Part shown: positions 18,145-27,008 of the stretch, piece after piece
How positions within the stretch are numbered: the first letter of the stretch is position 1
How the letters are laid out: each line of letters begins with the position of its first letter
Made by a program: the position numbers and the translations under genes
Source: Viridibacillus sp050279675
GTDB taxonomy: Bacteria; Bacillota; Bacilli; Bacillales_A; Planococcaceae
Direction of reading: 5' to 3'
DNA length: 64,000 nucleotides
NCBI RefSeq assembly: GCF_050279675.1
Contig: NZ_JBNNUK010000002.1
Span: 266,073 to 330,072 of the forward strand
Notes under the pieces: generated by a model
Told to the model about the DNA's origin: nothing
Databases searched by the model: none
The model's input: only the letters and a program-made list of their open reading frames with translations

Positions 18145-18321
18145 ATTGTGTTGTCGCTCCTTAAAGTTTCTGTAACCATCGTACCAAACTTTTCAAGAAA
18201 TATCTTATCTTTTGTCTGTGAATATTTCATGACAAAATAATGCAATGAATATGGCGATAGTTGTTATTTGATAATATGCTTTATAACTTTAAGATGAAAC
18301 TTGCTTGATGGGGGTTCTTTG

Positions 18322-18874
18322 GTGCTTCTCGGGCTCACTTTGGCGCTACTCGAGCTACCTTTGGCTCTACTCGGGCTCTTTGGCGCTACTCAGGCTCTTT
18401 TTAGCTCTACTCGAGTTCCCTTTAGCTCTACTCGGGCTCCCTTTAGCTCTACTCGGGCTCCCTTTGGCTCTACTCGAGCTACCTTTGGCTCTACTCAGGC
18501 TCTTTTTAGCTCTACTCGAGTTCCCTTTAGCTCTACTCGGGCTCCCTTTGGCGCTATTCGGGCTCTTTTGCTCTACTCGAGCTCTCTTTGGCGCTACTCG
18601 AGCTACCTTTGGCGCTACTCGAGCTCCTTTTAGCTCTACTCGAGCTACCTTTGGCGCTACTCGGGCTCTTTGGCTCTACTCAGGCTCTCTTTTGCACTAC
18701 TCGAGCTCCTTTTAGCTCTACTCAAGCTACCTTTAGCGCTACTCGGGCTTTTTGGCTCTACTTAGGCTCTCTTTGGCTCTGCTCGAGCTCCTTTTAGCTC
18801 TACTCGAGCTACCTTTGGCGCTACTCGAGCTACCTTTAGAGCTACTCAGGCTCTTTTTAGCTCTACTCAACATC
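18322..18874. repeat. Tandem array of about 27 degenerate 19/21-bp units
   Basis: A typical unit is CTCTACTCGAGCTACCTTTGG. By eye there are 27 units; most are 21 bp, and five (for example near 18372, 18552 and 18658) are 19 bp, lacking two bases after GGCTC. Variation is concentrated at GAG/GGG/CAG and at CTACC/CTCCC/CTTTT. The block from 18391 recurs 105 bp later (five units), showing higher-order duplication. Many units contain CTCGAG. The array lies between the terminator of the ABC exporter operon and ccdA. Low-complexity open frames in all three plus frames are by-products of periods divisible by three. Confidence 0.92.
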
Positions 18875-18920
18875 TTTTTACCGCTAGCCCCCTAAAATCC
18901 CCTCCAACAAAAAAACCCCC

Positions 18921-18942
18921 AAAAAACCGTTATCCAATAACG
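18921..18942 (-). terminator. Terminator of the ABC exporter operon
   Basis: CGTTATTGGATAACGGTTTTTT on the minus strand: 5-base stem, 5-base loop, T6, about 25 bases after the stop at 18966. Confidence 0.7.
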
Positions 18943-18965
18943 ATCTCCTGGAGACTCTACTTTCA

Positions 18966-20753
18966 CTACCCTACTTCTTGAACTAATCCATTTTGTAACT
19001 GATACATTTTATGATACAAGCCGTTTTTAGCTAGTAACTCTTGATGTGTTCCTCGCTCGACAATTTCACCATGGTGGAGCACTAATATTTGCTCTGCATC
19101 TTGTATCGTACTTAGTCGATGCGCGATGGCAATTGTTGTGCGACCTTGACGCATTTTGTCGAGACTTCCTTGAATGGCTACTTCAGTTTCCGTATCGATT
19201 GTTGCTGTTGCTTCATCTAAAACAAGCACTTTCGGGTTCGTTGCAATAGTTCTTGCAAAAGCAATGAGCTGCCGTTGCCCACTTGAGAATGTAGAACCGC
19301 GTTCGGATACTTGATGTTTATAGCCATTTGGCATAGATTCTATAAATTGATCTGCTTGCACAAACTTTGCTGCAGCCTTGACATCTTCTTCCGACATATT
19401 TTCATTAAAGAGTTTAATATTACTTTCAATATTTCCGTAAAATAAGAATGGATCTTGTAGTACTAAGCCCATTTGCTGTCTCAGCGTTTGTTTCGGGAAA
19501 TTTTTGATCGACTGGCCATCTATTAAAATTTCTCCTTTCTCAAACTCGTAGAAGCGCATCAATAGATTAATAATCGAACTTTTCCCGCTCCCAGTATGAC
19601 CTACAAGTGCTACCGTCTCACCAGGTTTAACAGTAAATGATATATTTTTTAACACATCAGTTTTGCCATCATATGAAAACGTTATATTTCTGAATTCAAT
19701 GCGGCCGTCTGACATTTTCACGGAAGAATCATCTAGCTGCTGTGGATCTAATTCCATGTCGTCCAATAAAGTAAAGACACGAGATGCAGAAACAATCGCT
19801 TGCTGGAAAATTGAAAGTCTTTGCATGACTTGGTTTATCGGTTCAAAAAAGCGATTAATATAGCTGACAAATGCATAAATGACACCGATTTCTACCGGTT
19901 CACTAAAGGATGTTATCCCAAAAAAACTCAGCATTAAAATCAGTCCAAAAGCATACACCAAGTCAATTACAGGTCTTAATAATAAACCATCTAACTTAAT
20001 ACTACTCATCACTGCCTTATAGTGCTTTTCATTTATCTCATCAAACTCATCTCGGAAACGTTTTTCCTGACGAAAAGCTTGCACTATCGACATACCAGAT
20101 AATGATTCTGCTAATTTGGCATTTAATTGACTTAGTCGCTCACGCATATCCATATAATAAAAGGCACTATATTTTCTGTAGATATAGACAATACAGAAAA
20201 GAATAGGCAGTAAAATAACTGTTGCTAATGCCAATTTCCAGTTTAATGCAAACATCGCAATATATACTCCGATTACTAAAAAACCACTCTGCACAAAGCC
20301 AATTAACACACTAACGAACATTTCCATAATAGCTTCCGTATCATTCGTAACACGAGATACGATACTTCCTGCTGGTGTTTTGTCGAAATAGCGCATACCT
20401 AGCTTATGAACTTTCGTATAGACATCAATTCGTAGCTGCTGAATTACCTTTAAAGCTAGTACATTGAAGCGAAGCATCTGTAAATAACTAATGATCGAAT
20501 TCAATATTTGAATGCCAATGTATGACGTAGCTAAGATAACTAACGTATTTGTTGGAAAATGACGAGGTGTTAAATAATCATCCATAAATATTTTAATTAA
20601 CAATGGTCCTACGATATCTCCGAGAACAGTAATTAAAAGTAACATTAATGCAATCACAATGGACTTTTTATGTGGTTTCAAATATGTAAGGAGTCGTTTT
20701 AATACATGCCACTGTTCCTTACCTGTTAGGGTGATTTTTTGTTCTTCATTCAT
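18966..20753 (-). CDS. ABC exporter half-transporter, second subunit (YheH/BmrD-like)
   Basis: A 595-residue half-transporter: six spans in an ABC exporter domain, then a nucleotide-binding domain with Walker A GHTGSGKSS, signature SSGQRQL and Walker B VLVLDEATATIDTETE with the canonical catalytic Glu. I start at the ATG at 20753, one base after the stop of the upstream gene, with GGGGGTGGG before it. The pair resembles heterodimeric multidrug exporters of Bacillus (BmrCD, LmrCD). This subunit supplies the hydrolysis-competent Walker B Glu. Confidence 0.88.
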   Translation of the reverse strand: MNEEQKITLTGKEQWHVLKRLLTYLKPHKKSIVIALMLLLITVLGDIVGPLLIKIFMDDYLTPRHFPTNTLVILATSYIGIQILNSIISYLQMLRFNVLALKVIQQLRIDVYTKVHKLGMRYFDKTPAGSIVSRVTNDTEAIMEMFVSVLIGFVQSGFLVIGVYIAMFALNWKLALATVILLPILFCIVYIYRKYSAFYYMDMRERLSQLNAKLAESLSGMSIVQAFRQEKRFRDEFDEINEKHYKAVMSSIKLDGLLLRPVIDLVYAFGLILMLSFFGITSFSEPVEIGVIYAFVSYINRFFEPINQVMQRLSIFQQAIVSASRVFTLLDDMELDPQQLDDSSVKMSDGRIEFRNITFSYDGKTDVLKNISFTVKPGETVALVGHTGSGKSSIINLLMRFYEFEKGEILIDGQSIKNFPKQTLRQQMGLVLQDPFLFYGNIESNIKLFNENMSEEDVKAAAKFVQADQFIESMPNGYKHQVSERGSTFSSGQRQLIAFARTIATNPKVLVLDEATATIDTETEVAIQGSLDKMRQGRTTIAIAHRLSTIQDAEQILVLHHGEIVERGTHQELLAKNGLYHKMYQLQNGLVQEVG

Positions 20754-20754
20754 G

Positions 20755-22506
20755 TTAACCCACCCCCTCTTCAACCTGTTGTTCAAGTTGTTGCAATTGA
20801 TACATTTCAAAATAGCGACCTTTAAGTGCCATTAACTCTTCATGTGTTCCTTTTTCTACAACAGCCCCTTCATGTAAAACAATGATGAGATGCGCATGGA
20901 CAAGCGCACTTAAACGATGGGACGTAATAATTGTCGTGGCGTCTGTTCTAGCCTTTTTTAATGACTCTAAAATGGCTTCTTCTGTCTTTGCATCAACCGC
21001 TGATAATGAGTCGTCTAGAATGAGCAGCTCAGGTTTCATTAACAACGCTCGTGCAATCGAAATTCGCTGTTTTTGTCCTCCTGAAAGTGATACACCACGT
21101 TCACCGACGACAGTATTATAGCCTTCCGTAAAGCGCAATATATCATCATGAATTTGTGCAATTCGCGCTGCATTTGTCACTTCATCTTCCCCAACATCCG
21201 GGTTAGTAAAAGCAATATTTTGATAAAGGGATGCCGAGAATAAGAAATGCTCTTGCGGCACATAGCCTATTGCTTCGCGTAATTTTATAGCTTGATAATC
21301 TCCTATTGCATGGTCTCCGTATCGAATCTCCCCATCATAGCCGTCAAATTCACGCATTAATAATTTTAATATCGCAGTTTTACCTGCGCCCGTCTTGCCG
21401 ACTACACCAAGTGTTTCACCACGTTTCAATGTAAAATGTACATCTTTTAATGCCGGTGTCTCATCACCAAGGAATGTAAATGAATTAATATTAAATTCGA
21501 TATCCCCTTGTGGTCGAATGGATAAAGCATCCTCTTTATCTTCAACGTCCATTTTTTCAGCTAAAAGATTTTGAATCCGGTCATATGACGCACTACCTCG
21601 CTCCATAATGTTGAAAAGTAAACCAAATGCCAGCATTGGCCACACAAGTAGACCTAAGTACGATGTAAACGACACTAAATCGCCAAGTGTCATATCGCCA
21701 GCAACAACGAATTTAGCACCAAATATAATCGTTAAGAAAAATGATATACCTACGACAAGTGAAATTGTTGGATCAAATAGTGAATCCACCTTAGCCACTC
21801 GTGTATTTTTAGCAACAACTTCGTCAGATAAACGTTTAAAATCTGCGATATCCTCTTTATCTTGACCAAATGTCTTCATCACTTTGATACCAGTAATACT
21901 TTCCTGCGTTTTATCATTCAAGTCCGAAAACGCGGCTTGTGCATGGTGAAAACGTGCATGTAAAAGTTTACCGTAATAATTCGTTGACAGCGCCATAAAT
22001 GGCATTGGAATTAAAGCGATTAGCGTTAGCTTCCAATCAATCGTAATGGCCATTGCCAAGATTACAAAGCCCCCTGTTGTAATAGAATCTACTAGGGTTA
22101 AAACACCATTACCCGCTGTTTGCTGAACAGCTGATACATCATTTGTTGCATGTGCCATTAAATCTCCGATGCGACGCTTTTGATAAAAGGACGGTGCCAT
22201 CGATGTAAAATGGTGAAATAATTTTGCCCTTAACCTTTTAGCTAGTGTCATAGACGAACCGAAAATCATAATCCGCCAATAATAGCGAATCACATACATC
22301 AAAAGTGCAGAAACAGCTAATAGACTCAACCATTTAACAAGAGAGCCAACAGTTAAGCTACCGCCACCAATCTCATCAACGACAACGCCGATAATTTTAG
22401 GGGGCACCAACTGCAACATTGCCACCATGATTAAGAGCGAAATTCCCAATAAGTATTGCTTCTTACGCTCTTTAAAGAACCAACCTAATTCAAAAAATAC
22501 CTTCAT
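20755..22506 (-). CDS. ABC exporter half-transporter, first subunit (YheI/BmrC-like)
   Basis: A 583-residue half-transporter with an N-terminal six-span domain and a C-terminal nucleotide-binding domain: Walker A GKTGAGKTA, signature SLSGGQKQR, Walker B LLILDDSLSAVD. The residue after Walker B is Asp instead of Glu, the degenerate-site mark of the first subunit of heterodimeric exporters. It is first in a two-gene unit. Likely substrates are drugs or lipids; not predictable here. Confidence 0.88.
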   Translation of the reverse strand: MKVFFELGWFFKERKKQYLLGISLLIMVAMLQLVPPKIIGVVVDEIGGGSLTVGSLVKWLSLLAVSALLMYVIRYYWRIMIFGSSMTLAKRLRAKLFHHFTSMAPSFYQKRRIGDLMAHATNDVSAVQQTAGNGVLTLVDSITTGGFVILAMAITIDWKLTLIALIPMPFMALSTNYYGKLLHARFHHAQAAFSDLNDKTQESITGIKVMKTFGQDKEDIADFKRLSDEVVAKNTRVAKVDSLFDPTISLVVGISFFLTIIFGAKFVVAGDMTLGDLVSFTSYLGLLVWPMLAFGLLFNIMERGSASYDRIQNLLAEKMDVEDKEDALSIRPQGDIEFNINSFTFLGDETPALKDVHFTLKRGETLGVVGKTGAGKTAILKLLMREFDGYDGEIRYGDHAIGDYQAIKLREAIGYVPQEHFLFSASLYQNIAFTNPDVGEDEVTNAARIAQIHDDILRFTEGYNTVVGERGVSLSGGQKQRISIARALLMKPELLILDDSLSAVDAKTEEAILESLKKARTDATTIITSHRLSALVHAHLIIVLHEGAVVEKGTHEELMALKGRYFEMYQLQQLEQQVEEGVG

Positions 22507-22634
22507 CTCTATTCACCTTCTTTTCTTCACAAATATCAGTTTATCAAATATTCTGAAATGATTGAAGATAAAAAATAAAAAAACTTCGGTTTCCTAAATG
22601 TTTTTTTATTTATCGATTTATTTTAAAAATACCC

Positions 22635-22674
22635 AAAAAATAACCCTTTACGATTTATCGAATCATAAAGGGTT
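22635..22674 (-). terminator. Terminator downstream of the ger operon
   Basis: AACCCTTTATGATT and AATCGTAAAGGGTT pair around a short loop on the minus strand, followed by ATTTTTTGGG. It lies about 180 bases after the gerC stop. The rest of 22507-22853 is AT-rich, with nothing else recognised. Confidence 0.65.
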
Positions 22675-22853
22675 TACTTAATGCTTTTACGTTATTTAGT
22701 TATATCGATTTATAGAAAAAGTGCAAACCAACCCCATTTTGAGGTACCAGTAATAGAAACTGTCCTAACAAATCAAAAATTCAAGATTAATACAACGTTT
22801 TAATACTCAATACAGTTAAGGTTTATGTGCAATTTCATAAGTCGTTGTCAAAT

Positions 22854-23966
22854 TCATTTTAAAGTACCTGTACTAATAATAGATGTTTTAACATGGACAT
22901 CTACTTTTAACTTCGCAATGGTTGCATCCGTCAGTTTTTTATTCCATTTTCCTTTGTAATACATTCGGAAGTTTTCGCTTAGGCCAATTGGGTCAACCTT
23001 CAAACCTTTAAGCTTTTCTAAAAATTTTTCTATGTCTTTTCCAAGTTGTTTATTAATATCATCTTCTAGAATTGCTATACTTTTTGGTGTATTCAATTCA
23101 TGCTCTCTTTTACCTTGATATTCACTAAGCGTTCCTTTTACATTTAATGTAATAGTTAGCTTTGGAGAATCATGATTTTTATTACTTTTTATCTTAACCT
23201 TACTTTCAATTAAATCAAGCATGACTACTTCTTTGCCATTTCCTTTATTTAAATCTAATGGTAATGGTGCCAGTTTCTTTTCACCTTGTAATGCTTGAAT
23301 GATGAGTGCTTCACTCGGTGTAATACTCTCGAACATATGATTATTTTTAAACAAAGCAACCCCCTTTATCTCGATTTTATCATCGATTTTTTCTAATATT
23401 GGTAAGATTGGATCAAATACTGGATTTGTTGCCGTGTATATAAAATCATGAATATTGGTATTTGGATTAAAAGCGGTATTGATACTAGGCAGTAATAAAT
23501 CATTTAAATAAAAGTTGATATTTGGTTTATCCAGATATTTTCCTTTTAACAATTCTTCTCCATTACCATTAACTACTGCAATAAGTACTTTATTTCCTAC
23601 TTCAGCATCTCTATATAGATTCTGAATCACTTTCTGCACTTTACCCTTTCGTGCATATTCCTCATTAATAAGAACAACACGTAATTGGTTTAATATAACT
23701 TTTTTATCTGAAAGTTTCTCAATTTTAACAATTCCCTTAGAAACTAAGTCAGTTTGCACTGAGAAAATCTGTGTATTCCGTTTCGCGTCAGGAGAATATT
23801 GTGGAATCGCTACAGTTAGTTTTGTTGTATCTTCATCTATATAGTCAAATGCCATAATACCAACCATACCCACTTCTTCTAATGGTACTTTTACCTCTTT
23901 CGCTGAACAACCTACCAAAAAAAGGAGAACAAAAAGAGTGAATATCCATATAATTTTTCTGCTCAT
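22854..23966 (-). CDS. gerC: Ger(x)C family germinant-receptor lipoprotein
   Basis: C subunit of a GerA-type nutrient receptor in the spore inner membrane. The lipobox FLVGCSAKE puts the lipid-anchored Cys at residue 20. The Ger(x)C features follow: LTVAIPQYSPDAKRNTQIFS, KVILNQLRVVLINEEYARKG, and the C-terminal MYYKGKWNKKLTDATI. 370 residues, typical. Its ATG overlaps the end of gerB by four bases. Expression would be in the forespore under sigma-G; I did not find a convincing sigma-G promoter. Confidence 0.92.
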   Translation of the reverse strand: MSRKIIWIFTLFVLLFLVGCSAKEVKVPLEEVGMVGIMAFDYIDEDTTKLTVAIPQYSPDAKRNTQIFSVQTDLVSKGIVKIEKLSDKKVILNQLRVVLINEEYARKGKVQKVIQNLYRDAEVGNKVLIAVVNGNGEELLKGKYLDKPNINFYLNDLLLPSINTAFNPNTNIHDFIYTATNPVFDPILPILEKIDDKIEIKGVALFKNNHMFESITPSEALIIQALQGEKKLAPLPLDLNKGNGKEVVMLDLIESKVKIKSNKNHDSPKLTITLNVKGTLSEYQGKREHELNTPKSIAILEDDINKQLGKDIEKFLEKLKGLKVDPIGLSENFRMYYKGKWNKKLTDATIAKLKVDVHVKTSIISTGTLK

Positions 23967-25042
23967 GCTTGCACCTGCTTTTTCCTAAGTAGATGTACTA
24001 TGGCTAAAAAAATCGGCCAAACTAACATCACATATCCAACATAACTGCTTCCTGAAAATAATTTTTCTTGGAAATCTTGAGAAAATGGCATCTTCAAAAT
24101 AAGGAAAACGATTAGTGCAAGAATGTAAATATAATATTTCCTTTCTTTAGATAGTAATGAATCCATCCCTCTCTTAGCACACCATAAATACGCTGTAACT
24201 GTAGACAAAATGAGAAAGACCCACAGCGTCATTCCAATAATATCGATTCGTTCAATAAAAGAAAATTCCCCAGCTTTAAACAAATTTAATACTGAAAACT
24301 CTACATATTTTAACTGCCATTCTGAAAAATACATCACACTTACAGCAGTTGTTATTAAACAAAGAATTATGCTTATCCAAATTCCTATTAATGCATGTTT
24401 ATACGCTTTTTTTTGATCTATAATATTGGGGAAATAAAACATAATTAATTCATAGCCTAAGATAGATAAATACCCTTTTTTCATCGCATCATAAAATTCC
24501 TTGCCATTAAAATTGAAGAAAGGAAGAAAATGACTCACTTCTCCTTTTTCAATTGCCCAACAAAGAAAATAAAACATAGGTATACTTATAAAAAAAGTCA
24601 TAATGCAGAACCTTGCTACAGATCTAACCCCTCCACGGACTATATAAACAAGTAATAAAAGAAAAAAGAAAGCAGGTGCAGTAATAGTTTGCTCTGGAAG
24701 TGCTGTGCTTTGTATAAGATGCATATAACTACTGATAATCCCTGATGAAAAAACTAAAAATTGTAAGACAATAAATAGATTTACACCCTTCCCTAGCCAT
24801 TTCCCTAATAAGATTTCATTGATCCGAAATAGGTTTTCGTTAGGATACTTACTATTCATCCAAACCATCGGTAATAATGTTAAACTTGCAATTACCCCAA
24901 AAAGGATAGGAAAAAGTGTTTGACTATAACCTAAAGAACTCAGTTTTTGAGGTAGAGTAAGTATTCCAGTACCAACCATTGCGCTTTGCACCAAAAAGAT
25001 AACATGATATCTATTCAAAAATTTCTGTTTGTTTGTACTCAA
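23963..25042 (-). CDS. gerB: GerB family germinant-receptor permease subunit
   Basis: B subunit of the receptor, an APC-superfamily-like integral membrane protein (359 residues, about ten spans) that binds the germinant. VQSAMVGTGILTLPQKLSSLG in the first span and YIVRGGVRSVAR are GerAB-type features. It lies 29 bases after gerA and overlaps gerC. The germinant cannot be predicted from sequence. Confidence 0.92.
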   Translation of the reverse strand: MSTNKQKFLNRYHVIFLVQSAMVGTGILTLPQKLSSLGYSQTLFPILFGVIASLTLLPMVWMNSKYPNENLFRINEILLGKWLGKGVNLFIVLQFLVFSSGIISSYMHLIQSTALPEQTITAPAFFFLLLLVYIVRGGVRSVARFCIMTFFISIPMFYFLCWAIEKGEVSHFLPFFNFNGKEFYDAMKKGYLSILGYELIMFYFPNIIDQKKAYKHALIGIWISIILCLITTAVSVMYFSEWQLKYVEFSVLNLFKAGEFSFIERIDIIGMTLWVFLILSTVTAYLWCAKRGMDSLLSKERKYYIYILALIVFLILKMPFSQDFQEKLFSGSSYVGYVMLVWPIFLAIVHLLRKKQVQA

Positions 25043-25071
25043 CTTAAACTACCTCAATTCTTTTGAAACAT

Positions 25072-26535
25072 TTACTTTTTCTGTGATTTTGAAATACCGG
25101 TCCTATTTTTTAATAAGCCAGTTGGAAATCTTATAATACTATCCAATAAATCTGAAGCCTTACGAGGAATAAAAGGTGCCAAATATGGTGTTCCCAAAGA
25201 CTTTAACCCTTCTAAATGCGTTATTAGCCAAGCAAATGCTAGCATTTGTCCGTACAAACCAAACAATCCTGCCGATATAATAAAAAAGTATCGAATAGAT
25301 CTACTTGTATTACTCATTAAAAAAATTGGAGGAAGAAATGAAAGTAGAGCAGAAGTTGCAACCAATACGATCAGTATATTACTAACTAAACCCGCTTCTA
25401 CCGCTGCTGTACCTATTACAATACCTCCTACGATACCAATCGTTTGACCTACTTTAGCAGGCATTCGTGATCCAGCTTCCCTTAAAACTTCTATGATCAA
25501 TTCAATAAACAATACTTCAAAAAGTGGTGGAAAAGGAACTTTACTTCTTGATTCTTGTAAATTCAGAAGAAGTTCGTATGGCAGTATCTCGGGATGAAAA
25601 GTTAATGCAGAAATATACATAGGTGTTATCATGATTGTTAAGAAAAAACCGAAAAATCGTAGCATTCGTAGTAGAGACGCCGTTGTCCAACGGTTATAAT
25701 AATCTTCAATAGAGATAAACATTTCAAAAAATGATGTAGGACAAACGATTGCAGCTTGACTATTATCCATGAAAATAACGATTCTACCATCAATAAGATA
25801 TCGACTAATACTATCTGGTCGTACAGTCATGTAATACTGCGGAAAAGGAGATAAAGGATTATCTTCAATAAATTGTTTTAACACTGAAATATCAGTAAAA
25901 GTAGGATATTCAATTTTATTGATTCGATTTCTTAAATTTTCTAAGTTCTCCTTATTTACAGTATCCTCCATGTACATAATCGTAATTCTTATATTTGCTT
26001 CTGTTCCAATAGTTTGATCTTCATTTTTTAACTTCGGATTTTGGATACGTCTTCTAACTAAAGATATATTCGTCTCTAATGATTCTGAAAATGCATCTTG
26101 TGGTCCAATAACCGTTGACTCTGTTATCGTACTCGTTATGGCACGTGTTGGCGCACTATATGTATCAATCGTGAATATTATATTTGTTCGATGAAAATAC
26201 AATAGCGTTTGCCCAGAGTCGAGCTTTGCTGTAACGCCCTGAAGATCTGATGGGTCGACTATTTCAGCTACTTGGTGAATTTGATTTATATGGTTAGCTA
26301 AAGGAATAAAAACCATCGATTGCAGTGTCATTTTCTCTACTAGTGATGAGGAATAAATGACCGTGACAACGCCTTCATTTGTTGGGATTTTTTTAAATAA
26401 AACATCATCAACTTTGCGTGTATTTTTCCTAATAGTTTCAATGGTTTGCTCAGCCTGATTTTTCTTGTTTTGAGGCTTTTTTATAAGCTTTTCCACTTTC
26501 GTGGTACGTACCAATTTATATTTCAAAAGTACCAC
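25072..26535 (-). CDS. gerA: GerA family spore germination protein, A subunit
   Basis: A subunit of the germinant receptor: a large N-terminal hydrophilic domain, then four or five membrane spans and a basic tail. Typical features are VYSSSLVEKMTLQSMVFIPL, YYMTVRPDSISRYLIDGRIV and PPLFEVLFIELIIEVLREAG. 487 residues. The frame opens with GTG at 26535; a TTG at 26526 is another candidate and the ribosome binding site does not decide. First gene of the gerA-gerB-gerC unit. Confidence 0.92.
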   Translation of the reverse strand: MVLLKYKLVRTTKVEKLIKKPQNKKNQAEQTIETIRKNTRKVDDVLFKKIPTNEGVVTVIYSSSLVEKMTLQSMVFIPLANHINQIHQVAEIVDPSDLQGVTAKLDSGQTLLYFHRTNIIFTIDTYSAPTRAITSTITESTVIGPQDAFSESLETNISLVRRRIQNPKLKNEDQTIGTEANIRITIMYMEDTVNKENLENLRNRINKIEYPTFTDISVLKQFIEDNPLSPFPQYYMTVRPDSISRYLIDGRIVIFMDNSQAAIVCPTSFFEMFISIEDYYNRWTTASLLRMLRFFGFFLTIMITPMYISALTFHPEILPYELLLNLQESRSKVPFPPLFEVLFIELIIEVLREAGSRMPAKVGQTIGIVGGIVIGTAAVEAGLVSNILIVLVATSALLSFLPPIFLMSNTSRSIRYFFIISAGLFGLYGQMLAFAWLITHLEGLKSLGTPYLAPFIPRKASDLLDSIIRFPTGLLKNRTGISKSQKK

Positions 26536-26710
26536 ACGCCTTTCTTAAATATTTAATTAGTTTGCCCATTTTTTAAAAAATGTATGCGATAAGATTTTTT
26601 CGAAATGTAACTTGATGTTCATACATCCTTAAAAGCTACTTGCAAGTGGTAATGACTAATCAATTATTCCATTAAAAAAGACATCTATAATTAAAGGTTA
26701 GTTCGTAATA

Positions 26711-26869
26711 ATGGATGAAGATGCTTTCACAGAGTGGGAACAAGCATTTTATACCTTAATTAACAAAGCTGACAATGAGTATCACAACCTCACCAATCCA
26801 TTAGAAAAATTATTAGAGTCGTATTTCGTAAGGATACATGCGGATCTGTTTAAAGTAGTTGAAAACTAG
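26711..26869 (+). CDS. Possible 52-residue acidic protein of unknown function
   Basis: An ATG-started frame encoding MDEDAFTEWEQAFYTLINKA and ending VRIHADLFKVVEN. It is acidic and mostly helical by composition. No ribosome binding site is well placed (AAAGG is about 16 bases upstream) and I do not recognise a family. It is the only coding candidate in the gap 26536-27008, divergent from gerA. It may be a real small protein or the remnant of a longer gene. Confidence 0.35.
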   Translation: MDEDAFTEWEQAFYTLINKADNEYHNLTNPLEKLLESYFVRIHADLFKVVEN

Positions 26870-26904
26870 CAGATATGAATGATAAATCTTTCAGCAGCAA
26901 ATTC

Positions 26905-26935
26905 AAAAAGCCAACTTCCCTCTGGAAGTTGGCTT
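26905..26935 (-). terminator. Terminator of argG-argH
   Basis: AAGCCAACTTCC pairs perfectly with GGAAGTTGGCTT around a four-base loop, followed by TTT on the minus strand, about 75 bases after argH. Confidence 0.85.
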
Positions 26936-27008
26936 GGCTGGAACATATATGTATGCCCATAACTTATGGAATCGGTTCCCCTCTGTGAACATTCTTCCAA
27001 TCTATTTT

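Noticed and set aside
18301..18797. Three overlapping plus-strand frames encoding Leu/Ala/Ser/Thr-rich repeats
   Set aside because: They are artefacts of a 21-bp tandem repeat (divisible by three) open in several frames, with no ribosome binding site or domain.
18322..18874. CRISPR array
   Set aside because: Units abut directly with no unique spacers and no cas genes nearby.
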